Positions 17,442-27,034 of a stretch of 64,000 nucleotides of DNA are shown here, piece by piece (the stretch's first letter is position 1; the number at the start of each line of letters is the position of its first letter). This stretch comes from WJMT01 sp964624145 (GTDB taxonomy: Bacteria > Acidobacteriota > Aminicenantia > Aminicenantales > Aminicenantaceae). The DNA is taken from contig CAZUXT010000012.1 of the NCBI GenBank assembly GCA_964624145.1, positions 11,710-75,709 on the forward strand, given 5' to 3'. Both the position numbers and the translations under genes were made by a program. The notes under the pieces are model-generated. The model did no database searches and was not told the DNA's origin. It worked only from the letters and a program-made list of their open reading frames with translations.

Positions 17442-19034
17442 TTAAGGTTTCTTCTCTGTTTTTTGGATAGATATAAGGGAATCTATATTGTATATACCAT
17501 AGATAGGACTGTATTTCCATCCTGAGTATTCTTTTTTTAACGGAGTCGCTATTTCGTTCCAGTAAAGGGCTACAGCAGGGATTTTCTCTACATAATACTT
17601 CTGCACTGATCCGGCAAGCGCATCAAGTTTACGGGGGTCATTGCTGGCGAGGATTGTATCACAGAGCTTCAGAAAATCCGGGTCATTCACGATGTGAAGA
17701 ACGCCCCGTCCGGTTCTTCGCGAATCAAAGTAACCCGTTCCCCAGTTTGCATGCATGAACATTCCCCAGGGAGTGGCCCTCGCAATAATGATATCATAGT
17801 CATAATGGTCCTTGGCAGCTGCCCAGCTGTTTATATCAAGAAACCGGAGAGATGCGTTAATTCCTATCTGTGTAAGATATTGTTTTAACAGCTCTCCTAT
17901 TCTCGACCAGTCATTACGAACAAGCAGGGACAGGGAAATCTTCTGGCCTTTTCTGTTTTCCCGAAATCCATCTCTGTCCGTATCCGCATAGCCTGCATCA
18001 GAGAGAAGCTGGCGCGCTGTTTCCGGATCATACTTCAATGCTTTGGTCTCTATATAACCTGACATGCTCGGAGGGACAAAGCCCCGGTTCGGGATTTTAC
18101 CAAAGCCTAAGGCATCTAACCTGAGTGTTTCATTGTAGTCAACGGCATAAGAGATGGCTTTGCGAAAATCAAGGTCAGCTGTAGCTCCCCGCTTGGGATT
18201 AAAGGCCATAAACACGAGTCCAATATTGAGTTTAGTGGAAAAATCAAACTTATTGGTTTTTTTGAGCCTGTCTATATTGGCATAAGGGTAGGAAGAGGCA
18301 TATTTGTAATAGGTGTCCACATCACCTTTTTCTAATGCCAAAGACAGGATGTCCGTATTTTTATACATATGTATTTCGAATCCCTTAATATGAGGTTGGA
18401 CTCCCTTCCAGTATGGATTTTTAGAGAAACGTATGATGCCGGCATTGAGATCTATATTTTGGATGAAAAAGGGACCAAAACCGATATTTTCTCCTGAATT
18501 GAGGTGATCCATAGGATCAGGAATAAGCTCATAAACATGCTTTGGAAAGATGTTATACGAAGTGAATTCAAGATCGAGTCTTGTGTAAGGCCTGTTGAAT
18601 TTGAGAATTACCGCATTGTCTTCAACCAGTTCTGCTGCCTCCAGTGTTTGCTTTATCCATCTGGCATTGGGGTTGTGGTCTCCTGTGTACACGATTGAAA
18701 AAAGAACATCCTCTGCACTGAGCTTTGTCCCGTCGCTCCAATAGAGGTCATCGCGTATGGTAAATGTCCACTCGGTAAAATCATGTGATGCGTGAGCGTT
18801 GCTGGCTGTTAACCCTCTGAGCTGACCCTGAGAATCTATTTTCATAAGAGGAGGATTTGAGATATTGATAAAGATACTCAGATTATAATCACCAAATACA
18901 TTCGGGGATTTTACTTCCTGGGGCGTTCCGATGCGCAGAACTGTCTGTCCCTTTTCTCTTTCTTTGTTTTTTGCCGCACTGATAGATAGAGATAAAGCGA
19001 GACAAATCATCAGGATAAAAAACATTTTTTTCAT
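17442..19034 (-). CDS. Extracellular solute-binding protein of peptide ABC importer (SBP family 5)
   Basis: A 530-residue periplasmic binding protein with signal peptide MKKMFFILMICLALSLSISAA and family-5 features: LRIGTPQEVKSPN near the start, FTIRDDLYWSDGTKLSAEDVLFS, and repeated LDFRKAISYAVDY/ARQLLSDAGY blocks. It delivers peptides or related ligands to the permeases downstream. I place the start at 19034, where the signal peptide begins. An in-frame ATG at 19103 with AAGGAA would add 23 residues, but a possible promoter (TTGAAA at 19113-19108, TAATTT at 19090-19085, minus strand) lies in that stretch. It is the first gene of the importer operon and diverges from the sulfatase. Confidence 0.92.
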   Translation of the reverse strand: MKKMFFILMICLALSLSISAAKNKEREKGQTVLRIGTPQEVKSPNVFGDYNLSIFINISNPPLMKIDSQGQLRGLTASNAHASHDFTEWTFTIRDDLYWSDGTKLSAEDVLFSIVYTGDHNPNARWIKQTLEAAELVEDNAVILKFNRPYTRLDLEFTSYNIFPKHVYELIPDPMDHLNSGENIGFGPFFIQNIDLNAGIIRFSKNPYWKGVQPHIKGFEIHMYKNTDILSLALEKGDVDTYYKYASSYPYANIDRLKKTNKFDFSTKLNIGLVFMAFNPKRGATADLDFRKAISYAVDYNETLRLDALGFGKIPNRGFVPPSMSGYIETKALKYDPETARQLLSDAGYADTDRDGFRENRKGQKISLSLLVRNDWSRIGELLKQYLTQIGINASLRFLDINSWAAAKDHYDYDIIIARATPWGMFMHANWGTGYFDSRRTGRGVLHIVNDPDFLKLCDTILASNDPRKLDALAGSVQKYYVEKIPAVALYWNEIATPLKKEYSGWKYSPIYGIYNIDSLISIQKTEKKP

Positions 19035-19152
19035 TTTAATGAGCCGTGTTTCCTTAGAGAAAGTCTGCAGTCCAAGCAGAGGCCAAATTAACACATTACT
19101 CATTTATTTTCAATTCCTTTTCAATCGTTCGAGTCCGGTTCCGTTTTTTCAT

Positions 19153-19182
19153 TTGACCGGATTTGTTTTTTGTGTGTATGAT
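19153..19182 (+). promoter_or_regulatory. Conserved promoter, copy 3
   Basis: The -35 is TTGACC at 19153-19158 and the -10 is TATGAT at 19177-19182, with an 18-bp spacer and TGTGTG before the -10. It drives the sulfatase and probably homoserine dehydrogenase. Confidence 0.8.
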
Positions 19183-19214
19183 GGAGTATGCTTTGGCTTT
19201 CAGGGGAGAAAACC

Positions 19215-20627
19215 ATGCCACCCATCCAGACAAGAAGAGATTTTTTAAAAACAATGGCTCTATTCATGGCAGCGCAGGGGCTTTCCTGCACCTATAATCC
19301 AAAAAACGCGAAACCACCTAATTTTGTTGTGATCTTTCTAGATGATTCGGGGTGGGCGGATTTCAAACCATTCGGCCATCCTGATTATCCGACACCTCAT
19401 GTCAACCGCCTGGCTCAACAAGGCTGCCGCTTCAATAATTTTTATGTTCCTCAGGCTGTCTGTTCTGCTTCACGCGCTTCTCTTCTCACAGGGTGTTATC
19501 CCGGTCATACTAAAGTATTCGGCGCTCTCGGACCGCGTGCCAGAGGTCTTGATCCGGAATTCGCTACAATAGGCGAGTTACTCAAAGCACGCGGATACAT
19601 CACGGGAGTATTTGGAAAATGGCATTTGGGAGACCAGCCTGAGACCCGTCCGCTGGAGCGGGGTTTTGATGAAGCATGTGGATTGATGTATTCCAATGAT
19701 ATGTGGAGATTCCATCCTCAATCCGGGGAATACTTTGGACAATGGCCTCTGCAGTATTGGGAAAACAACAAAATAACCATAGATCCTGTGCTGCCGGAAA
19801 ACCAATCAATGCTCACCACATGGTATACCGAGCATGCTGTTGATTTCATCAACAGACACAAGGACAAACCTTTCCTTTTGTATGTTCCTCATTCCATGCC
19901 GCATGTTCCGCTTTTCTGCAGCGACAAATTCAAAGGCAAATCAGGCCTGGGCCTTTATGCTGATGTCATGATGGAGATCGATTGGTCTGTAGGTCAGATC
20001 ACTGAAGCGCTAAAAGAGAACGGCCTGGAAGACAATACAATGGTCATCTTTTCATCTGATAACGGGCCGTGGATCGGATACGGAAATCATGCGGGAAAAA
20101 CTCATTTTCGGGAGGCAAAAGGCACCAGCTTTGACGGCGGAACCCGTTCCTGCTGTATCATAAAATACCCCGCAAAAATCAAACCTAACATCGGTTCTGA
20201 CCAGGCCTTTTGTTCCATTGACATACTTCCGACGCTCTGTTACCTGGCCGGAGCTTCTCTTCCGGATTATGAAATCGACGGAAGGAATGTATGGGACCTC
20301 ATCGCGGGCAAACCCGGAGCAAACAATCCCCATCAGTACTATGCTTTTTCCACTAACAGCCGTTTTGAAAGTGTCATAAGCGGAGACGGCAGGTGGAAAC
20401 TGCACCTTCCTCACCAATACGCCGCATTGGTCACTTCGGGAAGGGATGGAATGCCCGGTAAATACACGTTGAATCAAATCGGACTATCTTTGTTTGACAT
20501 GATAAACGATCCCTATGAAAGATTCAATGTGATTGACCAGTATCCGCAAAGAGCCGCTGAATTACAGCGGCTCGCGCAGCAACACAAAAATATGTATTAT
20601 AGTGATGATTCCAAAAAGACTTTATAA
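19215..20627 (+). CDS. Exported sulfatase (Cys-type arylsulfatase family)
   Basis: A 470-residue type-I sulfatase that cleaves sulfate esters, probably from polysaccharides or glycans. The N-terminus has a twin-arginine motif (TRRDFLK) and hydrophobic stretch. Metal-binding Asp residues lie in FLDDSGW (43-44), and the formylglycine Cys is C83 in C-S-A-S-R, a C-x-A-x-R variant of the usual C-x-P-x-R. GKWHLGD and SSDNGPW complete the active site. Cys must be converted to formylglycine, and no maturase is evident in the window. The start at 19215 has GGGGAG at 19203-19208. An in-frame ATG at 19188 lies within 6 bp of the promoter -10 and is less likely. Confidence 0.93.
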   Translation: MPPIQTRRDFLKTMALFMAAQGLSCTYNPKNAKPPNFVVIFLDDSGWADFKPFGHPDYPTPHVNRLAQQGCRFNNFYVPQAVCSASRASLLTGCYPGHTKVFGALGPRARGLDPEFATIGELLKARGYITGVFGKWHLGDQPETRPLERGFDEACGLMYSNDMWRFHPQSGEYFGQWPLQYWENNKITIDPVLPENQSMLTTWYTEHAVDFINRHKDKPFLLYVPHSMPHVPLFCSDKFKGKSGLGLYADVMMEIDWSVGQITEALKENGLEDNTMVIFSSDNGPWIGYGNHAGKTHFREAKGTSFDGGTRSCCIIKYPAKIKPNIGSDQAFCSIDILPTLCYLAGASLPDYEIDGRNVWDLIAGKPGANNPHQYYAFSTNSRFESVISGDGRWKLHLPHQYAALVTSGRDGMPGKYTLNQIGLSLFDMINDPYERFNVIDQYPQRAAELQRLAQQHKNMYYSDDSKKTL

Positions 20628-20693
20628 GTGGATCAAAAGGAATCATTTTTTATGCTCATCCTGTCATTTTCATCATAAGGAGGAACAAATCTA

Positions 20694-21731
20694 ATGAATG
20701 TGAAGATAGCTTTTATCGGATATGGAACCGTGGCTCAGGGTTTCACAGAGATCATTCTTGAAAAGAAAGACTGGCTCAAGGAACAATACGACCTCTCTAT
20801 CAATGTAGTGGCTGTCTCAGACATCAAAAAGGGGTCCATCTATGACGAAAAGGGCTTGAATATGAGAGAAATCCTCTTTCTTACAAAAAATAATAAATCG
20901 CTTGAAGACTATCCTGAAGGAATAAAGGGAATGAACAGTCTTGAGACCATTACCAAGACAAATGCAGATACCATCATTGAGGTGACTTATACGGATGTCA
21001 AGACAGGGGAACCGGCAATCACTCATATCAAAACCGCATTGAACGCCGGAAAACACGTACTATCAACCAACAAAGGCCCGGCTGTCAAACAAGCCGCAGA
21101 GCTCTTAGAGATGGCAAGGGAAAATAATGTTTATTATGGATTTGAAGGCACGGTTCTCGCCGGAACCCCGGCACTGAATCTCGCTCGATACACGCTTTCG
21201 GGAAATAGCATTACCGGATTCAAGGGAATCCTTAACGGAACCACCAACTACATCCTCACTCGAATGGAAGAGGGGATGAGCTATGAGAAAGCATTGAAAA
21301 AAGCTCAAGAACTCGGATATGCTGAAGCGGATCCAACAGGGGATGTAGAAGGTCTTGATGCGTTGGGAAAAGTGGTTATTTTAACAAACATTGTTCTGGG
21401 AAAAAACATATCCTGGCCGGATGTTAAACGGCAGGGAATCACAGGCATTTCCATAGATGATATCAAACAGGCAAAAAATCAGGGCCAACGATGGAAATTG
21501 ATCGGAAGGGCAGAGATTCAAAAGGACGGCTCAGTTTTTGCCTCGGTCTCGCCTGAGAAGCTCCCCTTATCCGATCCCCTTGCCGGTGTCAATGAAGCCA
21601 TCAACGCTCTGACTTTCATGACCGACGAACTCGGGCCGGTGACCATAATAGGCCCCGGGGCGGGAAAAAAAGAGACAGGGTTTGCCCTTCTTATTGATAT
21701 GATAAATATGAAATATCAGATTTCGCATTGA
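20694..21731 (+). CDS. hom: Homoserine dehydrogenase, short form without ACT domain
   Basis: A 345-residue enzyme that reduces aspartate semialdehyde to homoserine. The nucleotide fold opens with GYGTVAQG (10-17). STNKGP contains the conserved Lys (K127), and the signature EADPTGDVEGLDALGK holds E211, the proposed catalytic D222 and K226. It lacks the regulatory ACT domain of longer forms. AAGGAGG before the ATG supports the start. It follows the sulfatase by 66 bp rather than sitting with threonine or methionine genes, so feedback control and pathway context are unclear. Confidence 0.92.
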   Translation: MNVKIAFIGYGTVAQGFTEIILEKKDWLKEQYDLSINVVAVSDIKKGSIYDEKGLNMREILFLTKNNKSLEDYPEGIKGMNSLETITKTNADTIIEVTYTDVKTGEPAITHIKTALNAGKHVLSTNKGPAVKQAAELLEMARENNVYYGFEGTVLAGTPALNLARYTLSGNSITGFKGILNGTTNYILTRMEEGMSYEKALKKAQELGYAEADPTGDVEGLDALGKVVILTNIVLGKNISWPDVKRQGITGISIDDIKQAKNQGQRWKLIGRAEIQKDGSVFASVSPEKLPLSDPLAGVNEAINALTFMTDELGPVTIIGPGAGKKETGFALLIDMINMKYQISH

Positions 21732-21765
21732 CGGGATTTATTTTCTATGTTTATTATATGCGATA

Positions 21766-24129
21766 TTGAAAAGAGAAAATTCACAACAAGAGTACAAAAT
21801 CCCCCTTTTTAAACACCGGCCCCGGTTTTCAAATCGTATCCTTTTTATTCTCTTTGCTTTACTTTCAATCCTTGCTCTTTTCCCCAGTTATCAACCGGTC
21901 AAAGCAGAGGATAAATCACTATCATATCTGCACAGTTCCAAAGACCTATCCGAAAAACGCGTCATGACTGCCATCCAGATCAAAGATCATGTGAAAATCG
22001 ACGGTCATCTGGATGATCCGGTCTGGAAAACAGCTGTTTTTTTAAGTGATTTTCTTCAACGGGAACCTTATGAGGGACAAGCAGCCACAGAGAAAACAGA
22101 AGTAGGTGTGCTGTATGATTCAAACAACATCTATCTGGGGATCAAGTGTTTTGATTCTGAACCGGAAAAGATCATTGCCCGTGAGATGAGGCGTGACGCC
22201 GTAGTGGATGATGACGATTACTTTGAGCTTATTCTGGATACTTTTCATGACAAAAGAAGCGGATATTACTTTATCACCAATCCTCACGGTTCCAAACGGG
22301 AAGCCCAGCTGGCCAATGAAGGTAAGTCTTACAATCCTTCCTGGGACGGTGTCTGGAAGTGCAAATCCCAGATCACAGATGAAGGATGGTTTCTGGAAAT
22401 TGCCATTCCCTGGAAAACCCTTCGATTCTCCAAAGAGGAAAATCCGGTCTGGGGTATTAACTTCAGCCGAATGATACGCAGGAAAAACGAGCATGTGTAC
22501 TGGCAGTTGATTCCCAGGGATATGGGGCACACAGGAATTTTTCGTATTTCCGAAGCCGGCACGCTCAGGGGCTTGGCCGGGCTTAAAATGGGAGGCAATC
22601 TGGAATTGCTTCCTTATTTTCTCGGAGGAATTGAGAACGATCAGGTAACTGATTTCCATACAGACAGCCTTCTGGACGCAGGTCTTGATGCCAAAATTGC
22701 CGTGACATCCAGCCTGGCCCTTGACCTTACCTTAAACACAGACTTTGCTCAAGTCGAAGCAGACCAGGAACAGGTCAATCTCACCCGATTTTCTCTTTAT
22801 TATCCGGAGAAAAGGGAATTTTTTCTGGAAGGGGCTGAAGTTTTTTCTTTTGGCTCTTCCGGACGGGGATGGGGTTTTGGAGGCTATTCTTCTGATATGA
22901 ATCTTTTTTACTCCAGGCGTCTCGGGCTTGCGGATGGCCATGAAGCACGGATAATAGGCGGCGCCAAAATAGTGGGAAAGGTAGGACATTACCATCTGGG
23001 ACTGATGAATATTTATACAGACGAGGTTGTATTTGAAGAAGATGACGGTTCTGAAACCTTTGTGCCCAGTTCTAATTTCAGTGTGTTCCGGCTGAGCCGG
23101 GATGTGTTCTCTCGAGGCAGCATCGGAATGATAGTGCTCAACAAGCAGGATATCGGTCATAATTCTTATAATCGCTCTCTGGGAATAGACAGTCATCTTC
23201 CTCTGAGTGATTACTTTACGGTTTCCGGATACCTGGCTGGCACCTTCGGGCCGGAACAGAAAGTCGGTGACCAGATGGTAAACATGAATGAAAAGAACCT
23301 GGCTGCCAAGTTCAGCCTGAATTATTCAACTGACCTGTACGAAGCTTCGGCTTCCTATCAGGATATCGGTTCCCGTTTCAATCCGGAAATGGGATTCAAC
23401 CGGCGCACGGATTTCCGGCTGACCCAGGTATCCTTAGGATATAATCCGCGTCCAGCAAAAAGCACCAAAATCCGGCAGTTCAGATACGGTATCGACGGGA
23501 GCTACCGGACAAACCATAACGGAGTCATGCTGGACAATGAAGCCGGATTTTCTTTTGATATCAGGTTTCAGAACAGTTCCCAGATCAGATTTGATATTGA
23601 ACGGTCCGAAGAGTTCGTAGACTATGACTGGGAAGTCAGGGAGGGCTATCTTATCCCCATGGGAACCTATAAAGGATATTCCTATTCCGCTGGATATGAA
23701 TCGGATAAAGGGCGCTCTGTTGCAGGCGGAATCAATCTCACTTACAGGGATTATTATACCGGAAGAAATGCCAGCCTGGACCTGTCTTCCACAATCACAC
23801 GGATCCATCCGATCCGTATTGAGCTTGATTATGAGCACAATTATGTGGACCTTCCCCAGGGGCATTTCCATACCAACACACTGGGAATCCGGGCGTTCTA
23901 TTTCTTCTCCACATCCCTTTATTTAAAGGCGTATACCCAGTGGAACGATGACCGGTTGAATTTCGGAGGAAGGGAACGGTTGATCAGCAATGTACTTCTG
24001 CGTTGGATCTATTCCCCGGAAAGCAATCTATATCTGGTTTACAATGACGGACGTCTCATCGGACCAGGTAATGTGGAGATCATCAACCGTACTTTCATGA
24101 TCAAGGCCACCTTTTTCTGGCGTCGTTAA
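21766..24129 (+). CDS. DUF5916 outer-membrane protein with CBM9-like N-terminal domain
   Basis: A 787-residue exported protein. After an N-terminal membrane or signal segment (about 24-45) comes a CBM9-like domain, with IKIDGHLDDPVWKTA in outline at about 73-90 and YDSNNIYLGIKCFD near 115. A long beta-rich region with alternating hydrophobic residues follows, typical of DUF5916 barrels. The family is often found with glycan or peptide uptake genes, and no ligand is proven. The frame opens at a TTG (21766) with no good ribosome site. Nearby ATGs are out of frame, so the start is uncertain. The gene ends 47 bp before the next promoter. Confidence 0.85.
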   Translation: MKRENSQQEYKIPLFKHRPRFSNRILFILFALLSILALFPSYQPVKAEDKSLSYLHSSKDLSEKRVMTAIQIKDHVKIDGHLDDPVWKTAVFLSDFLQREPYEGQAATEKTEVGVLYDSNNIYLGIKCFDSEPEKIIAREMRRDAVVDDDDYFELILDTFHDKRSGYYFITNPHGSKREAQLANEGKSYNPSWDGVWKCKSQITDEGWFLEIAIPWKTLRFSKEENPVWGINFSRMIRRKNEHVYWQLIPRDMGHTGIFRISEAGTLRGLAGLKMGGNLELLPYFLGGIENDQVTDFHTDSLLDAGLDAKIAVTSSLALDLTLNTDFAQVEADQEQVNLTRFSLYYPEKREFFLEGAEVFSFGSSGRGWGFGGYSSDMNLFYSRRLGLADGHEARIIGGAKIVGKVGHYHLGLMNIYTDEVVFEEDDGSETFVPSSNFSVFRLSRDVFSRGSIGMIVLNKQDIGHNSYNRSLGIDSHLPLSDYFTVSGYLAGTFGPEQKVGDQMVNMNEKNLAAKFSLNYSTDLYEASASYQDIGSRFNPEMGFNRRTDFRLTQVSLGYNPRPAKSTKIRQFRYGIDGSYRTNHNGVMLDNEAGFSFDIRFQNSSQIRFDIERSEEFVDYDWEVREGYLIPMGTYKGYSYSAGYESDKGRSVAGGINLTYRDYYTGRNASLDLSSTITRIHPIRIELDYEHNYVDLPQGHFHTNTLGIRAFYFFSTSLYLKAYTQWNDDRLNFGGRERLISNVLLRWIYSPESNLYLVYNDGRLIGPGNVEIINRTFMIKATFFWRR

Positions 24130-24176
24130 GCATAATTATTTGGTTTCATTAGGAAGCTGTGGGAAAATACTGTTTG

Positions 24177-24206
24177 TTGACCTAGCCTGTTTCTTGTGTG
24201 TATGAT
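24177..24206 (+). promoter_or_regulatory. Conserved promoter, copy 4
   Basis: The -35 is TTGACC at 24177-24182 and the -10 is TATGAT at 24201-24206, with an 18-bp spacer and TGTG before the -10. It precedes the Gfo/Idh/MocA oxidoreductase by 46 bp. Confidence 0.8.
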
Positions 24207-24252
24207 TATGGATAATATCATAAAAAAGAACCATATTTGAACGGCAAGAAAT

Positions 24253-25380
24253 ATGAAAGAATTTTTGGATAAAGAAATAAGGGGGAAAATACGCCAGAAA
24301 GAATGGCCTCAAGAAAAAAAGAAAGGGATAGGCGTCATAGGACTGCACGAAGGACAAACCCTTCTTAAGGGATTGAACCGTTCCCTTTTTGCCAAACCTG
24401 TCGCAGGATGCGATCATAACAAAGACAAAGTCGAGGCTGTAAAAACCGATCTCCCCGGTCTGTTTTACACTTCAAGCTATGACGAAATGCTGCAAAGAGA
24501 GGATATGGATATCGTAGCTGTCTATACACCGGATGCCTTACACGGCGAACACATCGATGCTGCCTTTAAAGCGGATAAAGATGTGATCTGCACCAAACCC
24601 CTGGTCAACAGCCTCCAGGATGCGAAGCGGATCCTTGAATCCGCAAAAAAGACCGGGCAAAAGCTCATGGTAGGACAGAGCACCCGCTTTTTTGAATCTT
24701 TTCAGAGGCAAAGAAACGCATTCGATAGGGGAGAGATAGGTGATCTGGAGTTTGCGTATGCTCATTATATCCATCGAATGGACTGGTTTTATGAAAAAAG
24801 CCCGTGGGCTGCCACTGAAACAGACTGGATATTTCTGGGCATGAGCCATCCTGTAGACCTTTTGCGCTGGTATTTGGGCCCTATCCATGAGGTCCATGCC
24901 TACGGCTGCACTTCTTCTCTGGGCCGTTCCTACGGGCTGAAAGGCTTTGATATCTACACTGTGAATGTGCGGGCCAAAAATGCCAAACTCGGACGGGCTA
25001 TGGGCCATTACGGGCTCAAAGAGCTTCCCTCTGCACGCAATGCCATCGAGCTTACGCTTTTCGGGGATAAGGGAACTTGCCTTGCTCAGTATCATGATAT
25101 GAAATACAAGCACACGGCAGAGGACGGCACGGAGATCTGTGAAGACCCGCTGTATTCCCAACGCCATTATTTTTTCAACAGCGAAATCCATGGAATGCAC
25201 TATGGAGAGTTCGCCCGCTACACCGATTATTTTGTGCTGGCTTTAGAAGAGCAAAAACCCTACTCACCGGACCTCGAGGAAGGCGTGGAGACCTTCTGTG
25301 TGATGGAAGCTGTCCGACAGTCAGCCCTGACACAAAAACCGGTTGCCGTGGAACTCATCCTCAAACAAGCCGGCCTTTAA
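24253..25380 (+). CDS. Gfo/Idh/MocA family oxidoreductase
   Basis: A 375-residue cytosolic NAD(P)-dependent oxidoreductase. The Rossmann fold begins at about residue 25 with GIGVIGLHEG. YTPDALHGEHIDAAFKADKDVICTKPL contains the catalytic-region Lys of the family motif, and a C-terminal beta-sheet domain follows. Family members oxidise or reduce sugars, inositols and sugar acids. The substrate is unknown. It has its own promoter and converges on the fucosidase gene (19-bp gap), so a link to deoxysugar metabolism is possible but unproven. No strong ribosome site is seen before the ATG. Confidence 0.9.
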   Translation: MKEFLDKEIRGKIRQKEWPQEKKKGIGVIGLHEGQTLLKGLNRSLFAKPVAGCDHNKDKVEAVKTDLPGLFYTSSYDEMLQREDMDIVAVYTPDALHGEHIDAAFKADKDVICTKPLVNSLQDAKRILESAKKTGQKLMVGQSTRFFESFQRQRNAFDRGEIGDLEFAYAHYIHRMDWFYEKSPWAATETDWIFLGMSHPVDLLRWYLGPIHEVHAYGCTSSLGRSYGLKGFDIYTVNVRAKNAKLGRAMGHYGLKELPSARNAIELTLFGDKGTCLAQYHDMKYKHTAEDGTEICEDPLYSQRHYFFNSEIHGMHYGEFARYTDYFVLALEEQKPYSPDLEEGVETFCVMEAVRQSALTQKPVAVELILKQAGL

Positions 25381-25399
25381 GAAGGAGTTTTGTTGGTTT

Positions 25400-26842
25400 T
25401 TAGTTCCTATTCCCGAAAACGCAGGAAATCTTGAATGTCCAGGCGTAATCACAAGGCTCTGTAGACGGATTTATATCCGGAGGAATAATGAGCACACCTT
25501 TTTCTGTCTTTTTCCATTCCACCGCGCTGCTGTAACCAAGAAGGCTGACCCTTGTCGTTTCTTCTCCTGAAATACCTGTGACCCTAAATTCCTGGTTCGG
25601 CCACTGAGTCCATATCAAATACAGGTCCTTTCCTTTTTTTGTAAAAAAGGAATGGTTCTCTTGATCCTGATTCAAATCCGCTCCATCCCAGTGTCTTGTC
25701 CCAAAGATGGCCTCTCCGTTCACTTTCAGCCATTGGCCAATATCAATGAGGCGCTGCTGCATGATGACAGGAATCCGTCCGTCGGCCGTAGGCCCGATAT
25801 TGAGCAGCAGATTGCCTCCGCGGCTCACAATATGGATCAGCTCGTGCACCAGCTCTTCGGAAGTCTTGTAGTCATCGATATCTTCATCCCGGTTAAATCC
25901 ATAGGAACCGCCTATACCCCGGCTTTCCTCCCAGGGATAAAAGGCACCCACTCCTTCTGCATCACCGTATTCGCTCGAAAAGTAATCTCCGTGTTTTCCC
26001 GGCATATCTTTTCCGAACCGGTCATTGACCACGACTTCTTCTTTATTCGGCGCACTGTTGTACAACCAGGCCAAAAAATCCAGGGTTTTCCATTCCTCTG
26101 CGGTCTTGTCCCATTCGCCGGCATCGCTGAATATCACGGCCGGTTCATAGGTCATCACCAGTTCTTTAAGCTGGGGTATCATATGGTCATCAATATATTT
26201 ATCTTCGGGAATTCCGTATTTGTCCACAAGCTTCTTTGGTATGAAATAGCCTGTTTCGGTCCTGTGGGTCCAATTGGTCTCCCATTCGATGATGGAATAA
26301 TACAATCCCATACGAAGCCCTCTGGCCTGTACAGCTCTGGTCAAATCCCCGACAAGGTCCCTTTTCGGTCCTGAATCCATGCTGTTCCATCCCTTTTTAT
26401 ACGGGCTCTTTGTGGGCCAGAGGCAGAATCCGTCATGGTGTTTGGAAGTCAGAACCACATATTTCGCGCCAGAGCGCGCAAAAAGCTCGGCCCACTGGTC
26501 AGGGTCGAAAAGTTCGGATTTGAAAAGAGAGGCGAAATCTCTGTATTCGAAGTCTCTTCCGAAATTCTTGATATGGAAATCCCTTCCCCCACTCTCTTCA
26601 TCAAACATCACGCGGGCATAGTACCATTCCGCATAAGAGGCGTACAGGCCTTTTGTAACCTTTCTCCAGGCAGGCACAGAATACACGCCCCAGTGAATGA
26701 ATATCCCGAATTTGGCATCAAGGAACCACCCGGGAACAGGGCGCTGGTCAAGCGATTCCCAGGAAGGTTGATAATTTTGAGGCGCCAGGGCAAATCCAAC
26801 AGAAGCTGTGAGTAAAAGAAATAAAAAGACGGTTTTTTTCAT
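25400..26842 (-). CDS. Alpha-L-fucosidase, glycoside hydrolase family 29
   Basis: A 480-residue exported retaining alpha-L-fucosidase that removes terminal fucose from glycans. It has a signal peptide (MKKTVFLFLLLTASVGFA), the GH29 opening GWFLDAKFGIFIHWGVYSVPAW, the VVLTSKHHDGFCLW strand with active-site His residues, and the nucleophile Asp240 in VIFSDAGEW. The C-terminal part is beta-rich. Three in-frame ATGs (26866, 26851, 26842) are possible and none has a clear ribosome site. I choose 26842 because the signal peptide begins there. A possible minus-strand promoter lies at 26916-26888. With the sulfatase it suggests use of fucose-rich, possibly sulfated, glycans. Confidence 0.92.
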   Translation of the reverse strand: MKKTVFLFLLLTASVGFALAPQNYQPSWESLDQRPVPGWFLDAKFGIFIHWGVYSVPAWRKVTKGLYASYAEWYYARVMFDEESGGRDFHIKNFGRDFEYRDFASLFKSELFDPDQWAELFARSGAKYVVLTSKHHDGFCLWPTKSPYKKGWNSMDSGPKRDLVGDLTRAVQARGLRMGLYYSIIEWETNWTHRTETGYFIPKKLVDKYGIPEDKYIDDHMIPQLKELVMTYEPAVIFSDAGEWDKTAEEWKTLDFLAWLYNSAPNKEEVVVNDRFGKDMPGKHGDYFSSEYGDAEGVGAFYPWEESRGIGGSYGFNRDEDIDDYKTSEELVHELIHIVSRGGNLLLNIGPTADGRIPVIMQQRLIDIGQWLKVNGEAIFGTRHWDGADLNQDQENHSFFTKKGKDLYLIWTQWPNQEFRVTGISGEETTRVSLLGYSSAVEWKKTEKGVLIIPPDINPSTEPCDYAWTFKISCVFGNRN

Positions 26843-26887
26843 TCGATCCATTCTACAAAACATCATAAGACAAATGATTTACAGCCT

Positions 26888-26916
26888 TTTATATCAAATC
26901 AGAAGCCCCTGAGCAA
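26888..26916 (-). promoter_or_regulatory. Possible promoter of the fucosidase gene
   Basis: On the minus strand, TTGCTC (26916-26911) and TATAAA (26893-26888) are 17 bp apart, about 45 bp before the chosen start. The -35 is weak, so this is tentative. Confidence 0.4.
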
Positions 26917-26947
26917 CCAGTTTGCTTGCCAGAAGATACTTTTTCTG

Positions 26948-26978
26948 TTGACTGGATTCGTTTTTTTATGTATATGAT
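26948..26978 (+). promoter_or_regulatory. Conserved promoter, copy 5
   Basis: The -35 is TTGACT at 26948-26953 and the -10 is TATGAT at 26973-26978, here with a 19-bp spacer. It serves the C69 dipeptidase at 27035. Confidence 0.78.
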
Positions 26979-27034
26979 GGGCGGCTCAATGATTCTTTTA
27001 TGCTTTATATCTTATATAAACAAGGAGGAAAAGG

